A DNA stretch of 64,000 bases, from the NCBI GenBank assembly GCA_946406115.1, contig OX291562.1:1828001-1892000 (forward strand). The letters are read 5' to 3'. Source of the stretch: Apoda limacodes (Eukaryota; Arthropoda; Insecta; Lepidoptera; Limacodidae). Position 1 is the stretch's first letter. Each line of letters starts with the position of its first letter. Both the position numbers and the translations under genes were made by a program. A model generated the notes under the pieces. That model was not told the origin of the DNA, did not search any database, and saw only the letters and a program-made list of their open reading frames with translations. Of this stretch, positions 34,079 to 45,300 are shown in pieces.

Positions 34079-35576
34079 AACTTGTTGAAGTTTTCTTGAA
34101 GACTGAATACAATTTAAAATCTGTTCTGTATTTATAATAAAAATGAAAAACCCCATCAGAGGGAGAGGTTGTTCCATAGAACCTTCTAGATTTAGTACTT
34201 AACTTATTGTACTTACTGTGGTGACTTAAAATCTAGCCCATACAAAAACTTAGTAAAAGACAACATATAGTAGTCGATATGAACATATATCGAAAGTGTA
34301 GGTATATCTACCTAGCTTTAAATCGCTACTGACAGTTGGGGTCTCTATCGGCTATTGCCATCACAGTCACACGATTTGCGGCTTGACTATAAAATAACGC
34401 TGTTTTACATTTTTAGGTTTTATAGCCAAACGGTAGGAGCTATAATGACGATTAAGGTGTCCTAAGATAGATCTTTCGGAGGCGGTACCAACGGCACATA
34501 GTGGTATGTTCCATCGTCTACGGTTAGGCCGTAGTGAGAGAAGAGCTGGAATTTTAGCTCTCAGGGCTTTCTGCCTACACTAGATGACTACAGACTTTGT
34601 GTTATATATATGTAAAAAATGGACCTAAAATTCGGACATACCTTTCAGTGTTTTTGGTGTCTGTCAGTATGTTAAATCATGAAAAAATGTGTGATATAAG
34701 TTTTCAGGATTTTCCTTGTGCTCCTGTACTTCAGGGCTTAAAGTTATCTGTATGAAACCTATTTATCTTGGTAGATGCTTATGAAAGGTATCTAGTGATA
34801 TATTTATCTTTATCCTATGTAACCCGGTTACTGAGTTATAAACTATCGTATTTCATAACTTTACACGTAATTTGTGCCCCAACCATACTACTTATCGTAA
34901 CGGTATAGATACCTACGTGTAGGGGCAAAGGTGTGCTTTTAACCTGTAATGCTTATTTTAGGCATAGCCTCAGGACTTAATTACCCTAGCCAGGTAAAGT
35001 TTTAGACAGTCTTTCTCTTTTTTACCCATAGACCCATCCCTTTTGTATCTCTATCGCAGTCTATTATCAAAGGAGTGAGGGAGAAAGAATGTACAATACT
35101 CAACATGCTAACTATTTTCACCTGTAACTTAATAACCGTACATACGGTCAATATAGAACTTTACATAGTAGTTCTGTACATTTTTGCACAACGAATGGCA
35201 TATGTTTTACAAACATATGTTAAACTAAATTTCCCGCTTTTTTGGGGATAGTCGTGCGTACAAGGTCGACAACATGTCGGTACTCACACAATATTATTTT
35301 TGATATCAAAAAATAGTAAAAAGGGGAAATGAAACAAACCTATTCTACTTTTACCTAACTTAATACAATTTTACACTGATTGTTATAACATTTTCTTAAA
35401 TCTCAACTAGTCCCTATAAGGAAAATAGTTTTTATTGTGTAAACGTACTTATTATTAATTTATTATTAAGAAACATTACATGACAAAATTATGCAATTTT
35501 ATATAATTTTTTTTGGATGCAATTTGTGTTGCATTCTTGCAGCGGTGATAACACGATGTAGCGTGCGGTGTTAACA
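34079..35576 (-). repeat. Pao 5' LTR (missing its last ~200 bases)
   Basis: Aligns with 21055-22325 plus 30263-30349 (the other LTR) with few differences, and more distantly with the solo LTR at 48857-51153. On the element strand it begins TGTTAACACCGCACGC, then TGTTATCACCGCTGCAAG. The target duplication GGGAT follows at 35577-35581. ORFs within it are not conserved among the three copies. Confidence 0.82.
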
Positions 35577-35581
35577 GGGAT

Positions 35582-35981
35582 GGCGAACCTTTATTAATGA
35601 ATGTGCCATTTTCTATGAAAAAAACAATACTGTACCTATGACTTGCCGTCAAAAAATCTGGGTTACTTAATAATAATGGAGAAAAATTAAACGAATTGCT
35701 GTTAACTTAAAGCTATTTAGATACTTGCAGCTCGAAATGCTTACAGCAATCGAAATGTTTAATATTTATATTCAAATTAAAAAAAAAATTAGTGTGATTT
35801 CTGCTGTTGCAAATTAGGTGCTAAAAATCTCACATTAGGGCAGGCTCGTACTTTGTTACTAAGCAGTATGGAAGCTAAACTAGAGTTCATTTCTAAAAAT
35901 GACTTGCAAGCATACGTAGGTGAAAAAAGAAATTTCATAAATGATAGGCGAGCCCGAATTCCCATGGGTTCGCCATCTCTG
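35582..35981. mobile_element. Main part of the interrupted hAT element
   Basis: A+T-rich, no ORF. Ends GGTTCGCCATCTCTG, the inverted partner of the split left terminus. The duplication CTCTAGGA follows at 35982-35989. Confidence 0.85.
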
Positions 35982-36109
35982 CTCTAGGAAATGGACAGAC
36001 TACTATCAAGTTTTAATATATAGAAAACCTTCTTTGAAAAAACTAGTATTTTAGTTTTTTAAATAAGAATATGAAGAAATAATAAAATAGACACTTCGAA
36101 AATCTTTAT

Positions 36110-37062
36110 TTAATATCTAGTATAACCTCCCTCTGCAGCTATGACGGCACGTAGTCTATCTCGCATAGATGCAACAAGACGTGTGCATAGATCAGTACCT
36201 CTGATATCATCCCATACTTGAGAACAGTGTGATCTAAGAGCTTGAGAGTTTCTTTCATTTTGAGCAGACCCATTGAATGGGACGAATGTCACGGTGCAGG
36301 TTGAACCACGCCATAGTAGAACGGGCTGTGTGTATCCGTGCATTATCTTGAACGTAAGTAATGTGTGGGAATTCTGTTGCAGGATACACTACGCGCACAG
36401 TAGGCAGCATCACTTCTTCCAAAAGCGACACATAATTAATAGCCGTAGCCCTATTCTCTAACGACGCCAGTTCTCCGACGACGTCAAGGCTCATCCACCC
36501 CCATAAGTTTACTGTAATGCGACCTGACTCGTTTTGAGGCACAATATGACCTTCATCATACCGAGTTCGATTGTAGCGCCATAAAGTTAATCTTCCGATT
36601 TGGCTTGATTTAAACGTATTTTCATCGGTAAATATAGTATTCGACCAATCAAAATCGAGATGTCGTCGCGCAAAGTTAAGCCGGGCTGTTTTGTGATGAG
36701 GTTTCAGCTCCACTTTAATAGCATGGTGTCTGTAGTGTAGTCCAACATTGTGCAAAGCTCGTTGGATCGTCCGAGCACTCACACCATATAAAGCAGCAAA
36801 ATAACTAGTTGGTGTGAAACCATTCTCTTCGTAACGACGAATGATTTCTGTTTTTTGCGCGGCGGTTAGTATCGGTCGTCGTCCTGAATTATTTCTATGA
36901 TCTGTTATTTGCCCTTCTTCGCCGTGACGCCTTATCCAAAACCTCACAGTGAATCGCGATATATTGAGTTCTCGTGATATAGCACTAATACTATGTCCAT
37001 CTTCGAAGAGAAATATTATTTCAGCCGTTTGCTCCAGGGTTAAACTTGCCGTTTTATTTCGT
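36110..37062 (-). pseudogene. Tc1-family transposase, copy 1
   Basis: Cut-and-paste transposase read on the minus strand. The N-terminal helix-turn-helix (LEQTAEIIFLFEDGHSIS, RELNISRFTVRFWIRRHG) begins near 37062 without an ATG. A second helix-turn-helix follows (AAQKTEIIRRYEENGFTPTS, VSARTIQRALHNVG). The catalytic domain has the first Asp in IFTDENTFKSS and the second in YVQDNARIHTARS. After RPIQW the frame breaks, and sequence expected to hold the SPDLNPIE-type block and third acidic residue is deleted. The C-terminus resumes in another frame (VWDDIRG, RLRAVIAAEGGYTRY, stop at 36110). Inactive. Terminal inverted repeats were not found. Confidence 0.92.
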
Positions 37063-37225
37063 TATGAAAAAATCTTTTGTAAAATTTTACTCTTGTCAAA
37101 ACGACGTTCAAACAATATTTTTTGATAAATGTAATTTCGACAAATAAAGATATTAGTTCCATTATCAAAGAGTGATCAATAATTCTTGTTGTTTTTCTCG
37201 ATGCTTCATTTTGCATAATAGCTTT
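36425..37225. repeat. 801-bp duplicated segment, copy 1 of 2
   Basis: Covers the first two thirds of the Tc1 transposase and its upstream region. It is repeated at 43067-43867 in the same orientation with no indel; by eye I find two substitutions, both in the non-coding part. The flanks differ completely at both ends (AAAA before and CCATGTAG after this copy; TACA before and TGAAAGG after the other). Confidence 0.9.
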
Positions 37226-37774
37226 CCATGTAGAAACCCCCCCCCCTCACTAATTATAATAAAATTATTTAAATTTGAACTCACGTGGAGTATACCGACA
37301 TACTCGCCAATTTGAATACGTGAAGGCACGTGTAATTCTAACATATTATTGTTGTCTTTATTATTATAAAAATGTTAATAGTATTTTGTAATCGTCTATT
37401 TGGACCCCTCGTTGTGACCGATAATAACCCCAGATCCTAAGAGGTATGGATTCAATCAGTCCCTGGTGTGAAAGAATAAAATCAAAACCCTAATTTTACA
37501 TTATACCTACATTAAAAGCAATGGCCTATAACTAATCCTTAACCGCAGAACCACTAAGTCCTGATTAGCATTAGACCAGAATTTAAATTACTAAATGAGA
37601 GTTTCAGATTAAAATATATGCGATTTATTATCCTAACGTAGTCGAAGTACCCTAGCCTAAGTCACCCTATTCACCAGCCTAGCTACCTCCTTACAACTCC
37701 GAACATGTCTCGTAATAACACGGTTACCCCTCGAACACGATAGGCCTTGAAGTTATAACGACTAAGACCGCATA
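37226..37774. other. Spacer
   Basis: No ORF or element. Begins with a run of C (CCCCCCCCC) right after the duplicated Tc1 segment. Confidence 0.4.
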
Positions 37775-38745
37775 CCCCTTAAGTGAAGTCGTAATCCTAT
37801 AGTAATGTATGAAATCGCCTTAAAGGAGAACTCTTAAACGGTAAGTAGTCCATCGATACACTAGTTATCTTGCCCTTAAGTAAACTTGTAACCTCATAGT
37901 AATGTAGGAAAATCACCTTAAAAGGAAGAACCCTTAGACATATGAAAGTACTAACCACTAATAAACTCACTGGCTTCCCCTTAACTAAAGTTATACACTT
38001 ATAATATAACGAAATCATTTAAGAGACAGACAGACCTATTTAATAACTAAATAAATTATTAGCAGGTACGCTATTGATCCCTTAATTAACCTATAACCTA
38101 CACAACTAACCTGTCACCAGTTCTCTAGCTTGCGCTTAAGTGAAGGTCGGAACTAATAACAACATATATAAGACATTAGGGAGACAAGCGGACCTATTAA
38201 GTACATAGATAAATTATTAGCAGACTAGCTATCGATCTCTTAAGCGAAGTTATAAAACTGTAATGTAATATGAAAGGTCACCATACGGATGAACTAACAG
38301 ATTGAATATATATATAGATAACACACGAATATACTCGCGGCCTGGCCCTTACGTAAATTACACAACCCTCTTAATAACACTTGAGAATGCACCACAGATG
38401 GGCCGACTGGTTTAGTAGTTGCATAAATTATTGGTTGACAACCCGTTAACAACCCCTATGTGAAACCATAAAGTCGTAATAGTATTCGAGAAGCCACCCC
38501 AAAGGCAATCTAAATATATAAAAAGACTACCACTATCCTTACTAGCTTCTCTTCTAATCTAATCTTATAATAATATATGTAGAATCGCCGTAAAGACAAA
38601 CTAACAAATTAGAAGTAAATGTAACCCTGAAATACATCTACAGCCTACCCTTTAAATAAAGTTATAACATAGTCCTAACCGTAGGTATCCAGAAATCCCC
38701 ATACATTCATGATTATTATTTTACCACTGAAGCTCACGCCATCTG
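37775..38745 (+). repeat. Highly decayed ~100-bp tandem repeat
   Basis: A block like CCCTTAAGTGAAGTTATAA recurs at about 37775, 37873, 37977, 38079, 38133, 38237, 38346, 38453, 38550 and 38648. Spacing is 97-109 bases except one half-length step at 38079-38133. Units also share ATAGTAATGTATGAAATC and ATAAATTATTAGCAG-like blocks at matching offsets. Divergence is high, so this is an old satellite-like array. No coding potential. Confidence 0.65.
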
Positions 38746-40979
38746 TGTAATAATCGTGGAATTACTCGGTCGATCGATATCTTAGCTAACTGTCTAATAA
38801 TGGAGATATTGAGGAGGTCTTATAGAGGGCGCTAAGGGCGGACGATTTAGTATGGAAGTCTATCTAAATCTACCAATCCTAGTTTCCAGGTCGTTTACGG
38901 GTAACCCTAACTGGGAATCATCCAGGAAAATTCACATATACAACCATTCCTTAAGGGTTCGTAAGTTGTTCTATTCAGAATTATTGGGCCCGCCACCGAA
39001 TTATCCCTTCGGCCAATTAAAGACTAAACGGTCAGACTTTCCATACATTTGCCTGTGCGTCGAAGTGCCCAGCTGGCGTCTCGTGGTCACGTGGGGGCGC
39101 AGAGTTTACATTTTAGTCTTCTGCGCAGATACAGAGTCTAATCGTGTTACTCGACCTTCCTTCGACTAAGTTACGTTGGTTCGGTTTTGTTTAGTATCTC
39201 GCGACCCGGTCAATACGAATTTCGCTATTAGATCTAAAATTGGGTTGATGTTTACAAACTATGGCGATTATCTACACTCGAATATAAAGTTTACGAAAAT
39301 CAAACCTATAAAATTGAAACGAAACCTAAAGTTCGCCTAACCTATACCCTAGGTAGTTCCTACCTGATCTCTAAAATGAATATTGAAAATTAATTATGTA
39401 TAACTTGAATTCGAATAGCCTTAAGGGCCTAGGATACCGTCCGGCCTTAAGCGGTTGTCAAATGTATCGTACCTATTATCTGACTACCGTCTTGGAAACT
39501 TTAACAAGGAAGGTATATAACGACCAACTCCTGACAGACTCATAGATAGGTTTAATCAAACTAGCTTACCTTGTGGCTCCGCCTTCCTGTCATTTAGTAA
39601 TTGAATAAGTGTATAAACATTTGTCTTTCGTACACTGAGCCTTAACCAGTTCTTTAGGATAGGTAAGTAGTGCCCCACCAACTCCTACATTTACAACGCT
39701 GCAGAGGTGGCAAACAACCAGGCGACCATGTATTTATCCTTACTACTATGACTAACTACGGAACTAAGGGGACCATTTCGTTATTATTTGAATACAACCT
39801 ACGATCGGTCGGTTCGCCCCGAGGCTCCTTAAGTTTAAATAGCCGCTAGTCCGGAGAGGCTATACTCGCCCGAAACATGTGTCGTGCAAGGTAAGTTCCT
39901 ATGGAATAATAAAATAGGAGTGCGATTACGCACAGGGTTAAGTGGTAAATTGTTCATCAGAGTAATTAAGGCGACAGAACGCCTAATTTGAAACACAATA
40001 AGTATGTTTAAGGTGAGTTGTAAGGAAGACATATCTACACTCAAGACCTGGCGCATTAGCCAGATCAAGTAAAGGTTAGCCCTTTTCTGAGTGTTTAGAA
40101 CTTAACGTTTCGGCTTTCCATACAACAATTCAGAGCCTCATCAGTCTGTAGAGAATTGTGTATGGCTATACTAATACGTCTTCAACGGGGTGATTCATGG
40201 TGAAGAATAGAACAGATCCTGACCCACTAACGTCACCTCATAGCCTGTTAATAAAGTTTGGTCAATGTTGAAGTTCTGTCATCTTTATCTTAAATGGCTT
40301 AGTCAAAACATAAATTAAACAGTATAAAGCAATAAAATAAAGCTTAGATAGTCTAATTAAAATTAGACTCGCTAGATTAATGTCGCGGCCCTGAAAAACA
40401 TATGAGGTTTACGTTTATTTATTTTTTACACAGGAAACAAATATTTAAATATGAGCACAATAATACTTAGCTTTCCAAATCTATCCGTCGCAGTAATGGG
40501 TGGAGTGGAGGTACTATTTATTTATGGATTCCTTAAGGAGATTGGGTTAAAAATCCCACGTTAAATTTTAGCCACCCATTACCTAAACGGAATCTAACAG
40601 TTCAGCTTCCTTACTCGACGCCGGTGAAGGGTGGAACTGGAGCCAACCCAGATCTAGGTTTTATCAGCCCCCTCACACCCTTAGATTCCTAAAGCCTGCA
40701 GTTATCCTAGTATGTCTCTAACATCAAGCCCCAATCTTCCCTAATCTTATAACAAGCCAGACCCCGCTTGAAGAACCCCTACTGTGATTGCCCCGTCCTC
40801 ACCTACCTCTATCTACCAAGGGTCTGCTTACTTGGGTGGGTCACCCATACCGCAACGCAACAAGACATCGGGACTAAAATGATTGAGATAGTAAGTAGCG
40901 GATATAGAGATATCATTAACATAACCATCAATTACATGTAACATAACTGTACCATTCTAATGAGCATCTACCAAAACGT
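38746..40979. other. Unclassified sequence
   Basis: More even base composition than its surroundings, but nothing recognised. ORFs at 38852-39169 (plus) and 39835-40068 (minus) have no family motifs and look like chance. It may contain further decayed tandem units or old repeats. Confidence 0.35.
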
Positions 40980-41697
40980 GTAGGATTTTCATCAATGAAG
41001 ATACATATACACAGGACAGAATTTACTCAAGGGCTTGCCTGCCAAGTCATGTAAGCATGCCCCGTAACCTCGAATCCGATCAAAGCGCGAAGTCGATGCT
41101 CAGGACTTGCGTAGGGCTTTCATCAAAAAGATATACATATACACAGGACAGGATTTACACAAGGGTTGCCTGCCAAGTCATGTAAGCATGCCCCGTCACC
41201 TCGAATCCGATCAAAGCGCGAAGTCGATGCTCAGGACTTGCGTAGGGCTTTCATCAATAAGATATACATATACACAGGACAGGATTTACACAAGGGTTGC
41301 CTGCCAAGTCATGTAAGCATGCCCCAGTCACCTCGAATCCGATCAAAGCGCAAAGTCGATGCTCAGGCTTTGCGTAGGGCTTTCATCAATAAGATATACA
41401 TATACACAGGACAGGATTTACACAAGGGTTGCCTGCCAAGTCATGTAAGCATGCCCCGTCACCTCGAATCCGATCAAAGCGCGAAGTCGATGCTCAGGAC
41501 TTGCGTAGGGCTTTCATCAATAAGATATACATATACACAGGACAGGATTTACACAAGGGTTGCCTGCCAAGTCATGTAAGCATGCCCAGTCACCTCGAAT
41601 CCGATCAAAGCGCGAAGTCGATGCTCAGGACTTGCGTAGGGCTTTCATCAATAAGATATACATATACACAGGACAGGATTTACACAAGGGTTGCCTG
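40980..41697 (+). repeat. 131-bp tandem repeat, about 5.5 copies
   Basis: Units starting GTAGGGCTTTCATCAATAAG begin at 40980, 41111, 41242, 41374, 41505 and 41636, a period of 131-132 bases. The first unit is the most divergent, the inner ones are almost identical, and the last stops mid-unit at 41697. The array has few stops in some frames, giving overlapping ORFs up to 137 codons. Because the period is not a multiple of three, successive units are read in different frames, which argues against a protein. Confidence 0.95.
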
Positions 41698-43066
41698 ACC
41701 TTAACCCTAATCTTAAACGATTTCTTAACTAATCAGATCAGAGCCTAATTACGGGGTTTCTTCCCACAAAGTATCACAAAATTTACAACATCATGTTAAA
41801 AGACGCCGATCCCGGCAGGAACCCTTTTCTCCACTAAATTTTCTGCAGAAATCGGCAATCTCTTTTCCTTAGAGAGTACATAGCCAACAATGTCAACAAA
41901 CTACCTCTGCATTTTTAATAAGCAAGGGTTTTTCCTTCTCTACTCCAAATTTACAACTAGAATCCCGGACTAAATCCCAACCAAAAAGTCAACCACTTTC
42001 AATTTTCCCCAACCAACCCTTCACTTTAACCAAGGTGGCATCTTACACGGTCCCTTACACAGTCCTTACGCCATGGTATAAAGGAAGTCCCTCACAAAGC
42101 CCCATAGTACAAACCCATCAATAATAAGTTGACATTGCTAGCCTCAGTTCTCACAAAAGACACTTACTGATATTTGATGTAGGCGAAACGTGCACGGCGC
42201 CGGTATTAAATTTCTTCAAATCTTTGTGCGTCCTGTCCTTCCCGCTTCCTCAGGAATCTCGAGCACGGCCAGCCTCTCGGCACGACGACAGTGAAAAAGG
42301 GTGCCGCAACTGACGCCTATCGCTTATAACCGTTCTCCCCTCCCCCCCGATAGACGCGGCCTGAACGCGTGGCGTGTTTAGGGATTGTGGCGCCAGTTAA
42401 TTTCTTCTTTATTTTACTTCCACGTGTACCCACGTGCTTCGCATTTTAGTGGCCAGTTACTTTATAGTAATAATCGAACAATCATATCGAAATCGTAACC
42501 CGATTCTACTAAACTCTTTACCTGCCGAACTAGTTTCTCCGCTTCTTTGTGACTCGATTATACAGCTTCGATTAATTTACACATTGAAGGCTCGTCGTAA
42601 GCGGCGCGGAGCCTACTCTACTATCCCTCTCGCACCCTACGATATTTATAACAATTAACTGAAAATAATCGATCGATATTCTCCATATATTTTAACCTCC
42701 TGGTTATCTGCTACTTTACGAATCGGTCGTATTTAACGAGTAATTATTTTTCTTTGTGTTGATGATTTTAGGATCCCACTGCGATTTACGCCTTATGACG
42801 TAGGTATAAACATATTAATCGAAGACCGGTGAGGACATCCGGGCCACTCACTCACTTAATGCTTCATTGATCTCGTTTCTAACCATTTATTAGGAGTATT
42901 CGATTGGTATGAGTTACGAAGGTGATTGATCTAATTTATATTTATTATTAATGAATCCCATTTTTTTTAATTTACCTGTTCTCTTAAAACTTAAATTAGC
43001 AAATCAACACCGTGTCGTGGGGTCCAAATTACTACAATTCTCTATTAAAGGCTTGGGTCCACTACA
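41698..43066. other. Unclassified sequence
   Basis: C-rich on the plus strand to ~42100, then a GC-rich patch near 42170-42390 (GGCGAAACGTGCACGGCGCC, TAGACGCGGCCTGAACGCG), then A+T-rich. No protein motif was recognised in the ORF at 42434-42658. Confidence 0.35.
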
Positions 43067-43867
43067 GCGACACATAATTAATAGCCGTAGCCCTATTCTC
43101 TAACGACGCCAGTTCTCCGACGACGTCAAGGCTCATCCACCCCCATAAGTTTACTGTAATGCGACCTGACTCGTTTTGAGGCACAATATGACCTTCATCA
43201 TACCGAGTTCGATTGTAGCGCCATAAAGTTAATCTTCCGATTTGGCTTGATTTAAACGTATTTTCATCGGTAAATATAGTATTCGACCAATCAAAATCGA
43301 GATGTCGTCGCGCAAAGTTAAGCCGGGCTGTTTTGTGATGAGGTTTCAGCTCCACTTTAATAGCATGGTGTCTGTAGTGTAGTCCAACATTGTGCAAAGC
43401 TCGTTGGATCGTCCGAGCACTCACACCATATAAAGCAGCAAAATAACTAGTTGGTGTGAAACCATTCTCTTCGTAACGACGAATGATTTCTGTTTTTTGC
43501 GCGGCGGTTAGTATCGGTCGTCGTCCTGAATTATTTCTATGATCTGTTATTTGCCCTTCTTCGCCGTGACGCCTTATCCAAAACCTCACAGTGAATCGCG
43601 ATATATTGAGTTCTCGTGATATAGCACTAATACTATGTCCATCTTCGAAGAGAAATATTATTTCAGCCGTTTGCTCCAGGGTTAAACTTGCCGTTTTATT
43701 TCGTTATGAAAAAATCTTTTGTAAAATTTTACTCTTGTCAAAACGACGTTCAAACAATATTTTTTGATAAATGTCATTTCGACAAATAAAGATATTATTT
43801 CCATTATCAAAGAGTGATCAATAATTCTTGTTGTTTTTCTCGATGCTTCATTTTGCATAATAGCTTT
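43067..43867 (-). pseudogene. Tc1-family transposase, copy 2 (truncated)
   Basis: Same 801 bases as 36425-37225. On the minus strand it encodes both helix-turn-helix regions and the catalytic domain through IFTDENTFKSS to the block ending ATAINYVSL, where the match stops at 43067 and a TAG follows in foreign sequence. It lacks the second and third catalytic residues and the ATG. Near identity to copy 1 means recent duplication or transposition of an already defective element. Confidence 0.92.
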
Positions 43868-45300
43868 TGAAAGGTAATAAGTAACTTGATATGGCATTTT
43901 AGACTTAGTGAAAAAAGTGTGATATAGAATCTAATTTCAAAACTGGTAAACAGTTTCTGACCGCGACCGTACCTGCACGGTGGTGTGACCAATTAAATGA
44001 TCTGCAACTCCAACTGCACGAAGCGATCCACACCGCTGCCGACAGAAATCACTGGAGACAGCTGATTCGTTCCCTACCATTGACCAGTGACTCATGATGG
44101 TCACGATCCCAACATGGGGCAAACGACTGCGAAGAAGAGAAGAGAGATACCCATTAATTGTTTTAATATATACTTACGTAATTGGTACACTAACGAAAAT
44201 CTTTCATTAGAACTATTAACTGAAAAAAAATATGACGATTCTAGTTCTGACCACAGCACATCGTTCGCAAACTCTTTCGTTAATTATAAATCTGATCAAA
44301 GATTTATTATAAATATAACCGATACAGTTAAGACCTCCGCTGTAAATCTTTCGCAGCCACCATTGTATTAACCTTATATCATTGAAAGTCCTGCCATTTG
44401 ACCAGCAAGGGCCCTAGAATGTTATATAACGCTTTAAGTAACGAAACGTTCAAGTAATTGTGATTTTCTGTCAATTAGTCTTAAGAAAACTTTCAATAAG
44501 GTGTTTTCACAGTCTGTAAGTCGATGGATCAAGGCCACTCTGGCAGAGAGTAGGATTGACACGTCAATCTTCAAAGCACACAGCACGTAGCCAGTAGGAT
44601 GAGTGTTAGTGTAGATCTCATTAATAAACCGCTGGTTGGTCAGGAAACTCACAGACTTTCGTGCGATTTTATAATCGAGATGTGGCTGTGGACTCTAATG
44701 AGGCATTTGCCCGTTCTTTTTGTAGGGTAACCTTAGAATGTGTTTTAAGTTCACGATACATTGTGTCCATTACTTCGTATATTATATATGTCATCCTCGT
44801 GTCTTCATTTATCCATCTTTTGCCTATACTATCTCGTGATACTCTGAACATGCTACTAGTAAATTAAAGTGTAATCTCGAAGGGCGAATCACTAAAGTTT
44901 AATAGAAAATCAAACGAACTTACCTGAAGTCATTTTCTCGACCCAAACTAGACCTTGTCTAGGTCGCCCTGCACCTTTAGACCACGAAATAGCACACAGC
45001 ACACATTGCCTGTTTGAGGAGACCTAAACGTGTATGAAATACCTCCGAGTTAGATTAACATTTCTTGTTTTCAAATGTTGCTCTGAAATGGTCAACGATG
45101 GCAGCACCTGCGCGTATAAGTAAATTAAAGAGTAATTTCTCGGGCGAATCACATCGTTAATAGCCATCGAACGTTACTTACAGGAAAGTTAGTTAGATTT
45201 TTTATTAAAATATTTTTATCATTTTTGCAGGTTACATTTAATTTATTATATAAGTATTATTGCGCACGCGCGCCATTTTTTGTCTTTCCCCCCTGACTCA
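43868..45300. other. Non-coding sequence with a probable LINE C-terminal relic
   Basis: At 43980-44130 (plus) the frame DLQLQLHEAIHTAADRNHWR followed by HGANDCEEE-like sequence resembles the C-terminus of a LINE common in moths (clade unsure). The remaining sequence, including short ORFs at 44434-44652 and 44661-44867, has no recognisable motif. Confidence 0.4.

Larger units (their letters stand above)
20870..35576 (-). mobile_element. BEL/Pao LTR retrotransposon with nested insertions
   Basis: Minus-strand element bounded by 5-bp duplications GGGAT (20865-20869 and 35577-35581). In its own orientation: 5' LTR 35576-34079, an intruding Jockey fragment, gag-protease 33746-31510, about 1.16 kb without pol, a G-run, and the 3' LTR from 30349 down to 20870. 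The LTRs begin TGTTAACACC and end GTCCGCACA, i.e. TG...CA. RT, RNase H and integrase are missing. The assignment to BEL/Pao rests on gag and protease. The two LTRs differ only slightly by eye, so the insertion is not ancient. Confidence 0.85.
20863..35981. mobile_element. Non-autonomous hAT element, split by a Pao insertion
   Basis: Left end CAGGGAT at 20863-20869 and the remainder from GGCGAACC at 35582 to CTG at 35981. Rejoined in order, the terminal inverted repeats are CAGGGATGGCGAACC and (inverted) CAGAGATGGCGAACC, a typical hAT terminus. The outer flanks are identical 8-mers, CTCTAGGA at 20855-20862 and 35982-35989, the expected hAT target-site duplication. The element proper is only ~406 bases (7 + 400 minus the junction) and has no transposase. 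Everything between 20870 and 35581 is a later insertion plus its GGGAT duplication. Confidence 0.9.

Noticed and set aside
38852..39169. 105-codon ORF on the plus strand
   Set aside because: No recognisable motif and no supporting context; treated as chance.
40980..41697. CRISPR-like array
   Set aside because: Units are contiguous 131-mers without short repeats separated by unique spacers, in a eukaryotic context.
41107..41748. Overlapping ORFs of 62-137 codons across the 131-bp tandem array
   Set aside because: The repeat period is not a multiple of three, so equal units are read in different frames. The openness is a by-product of the repeat composition.
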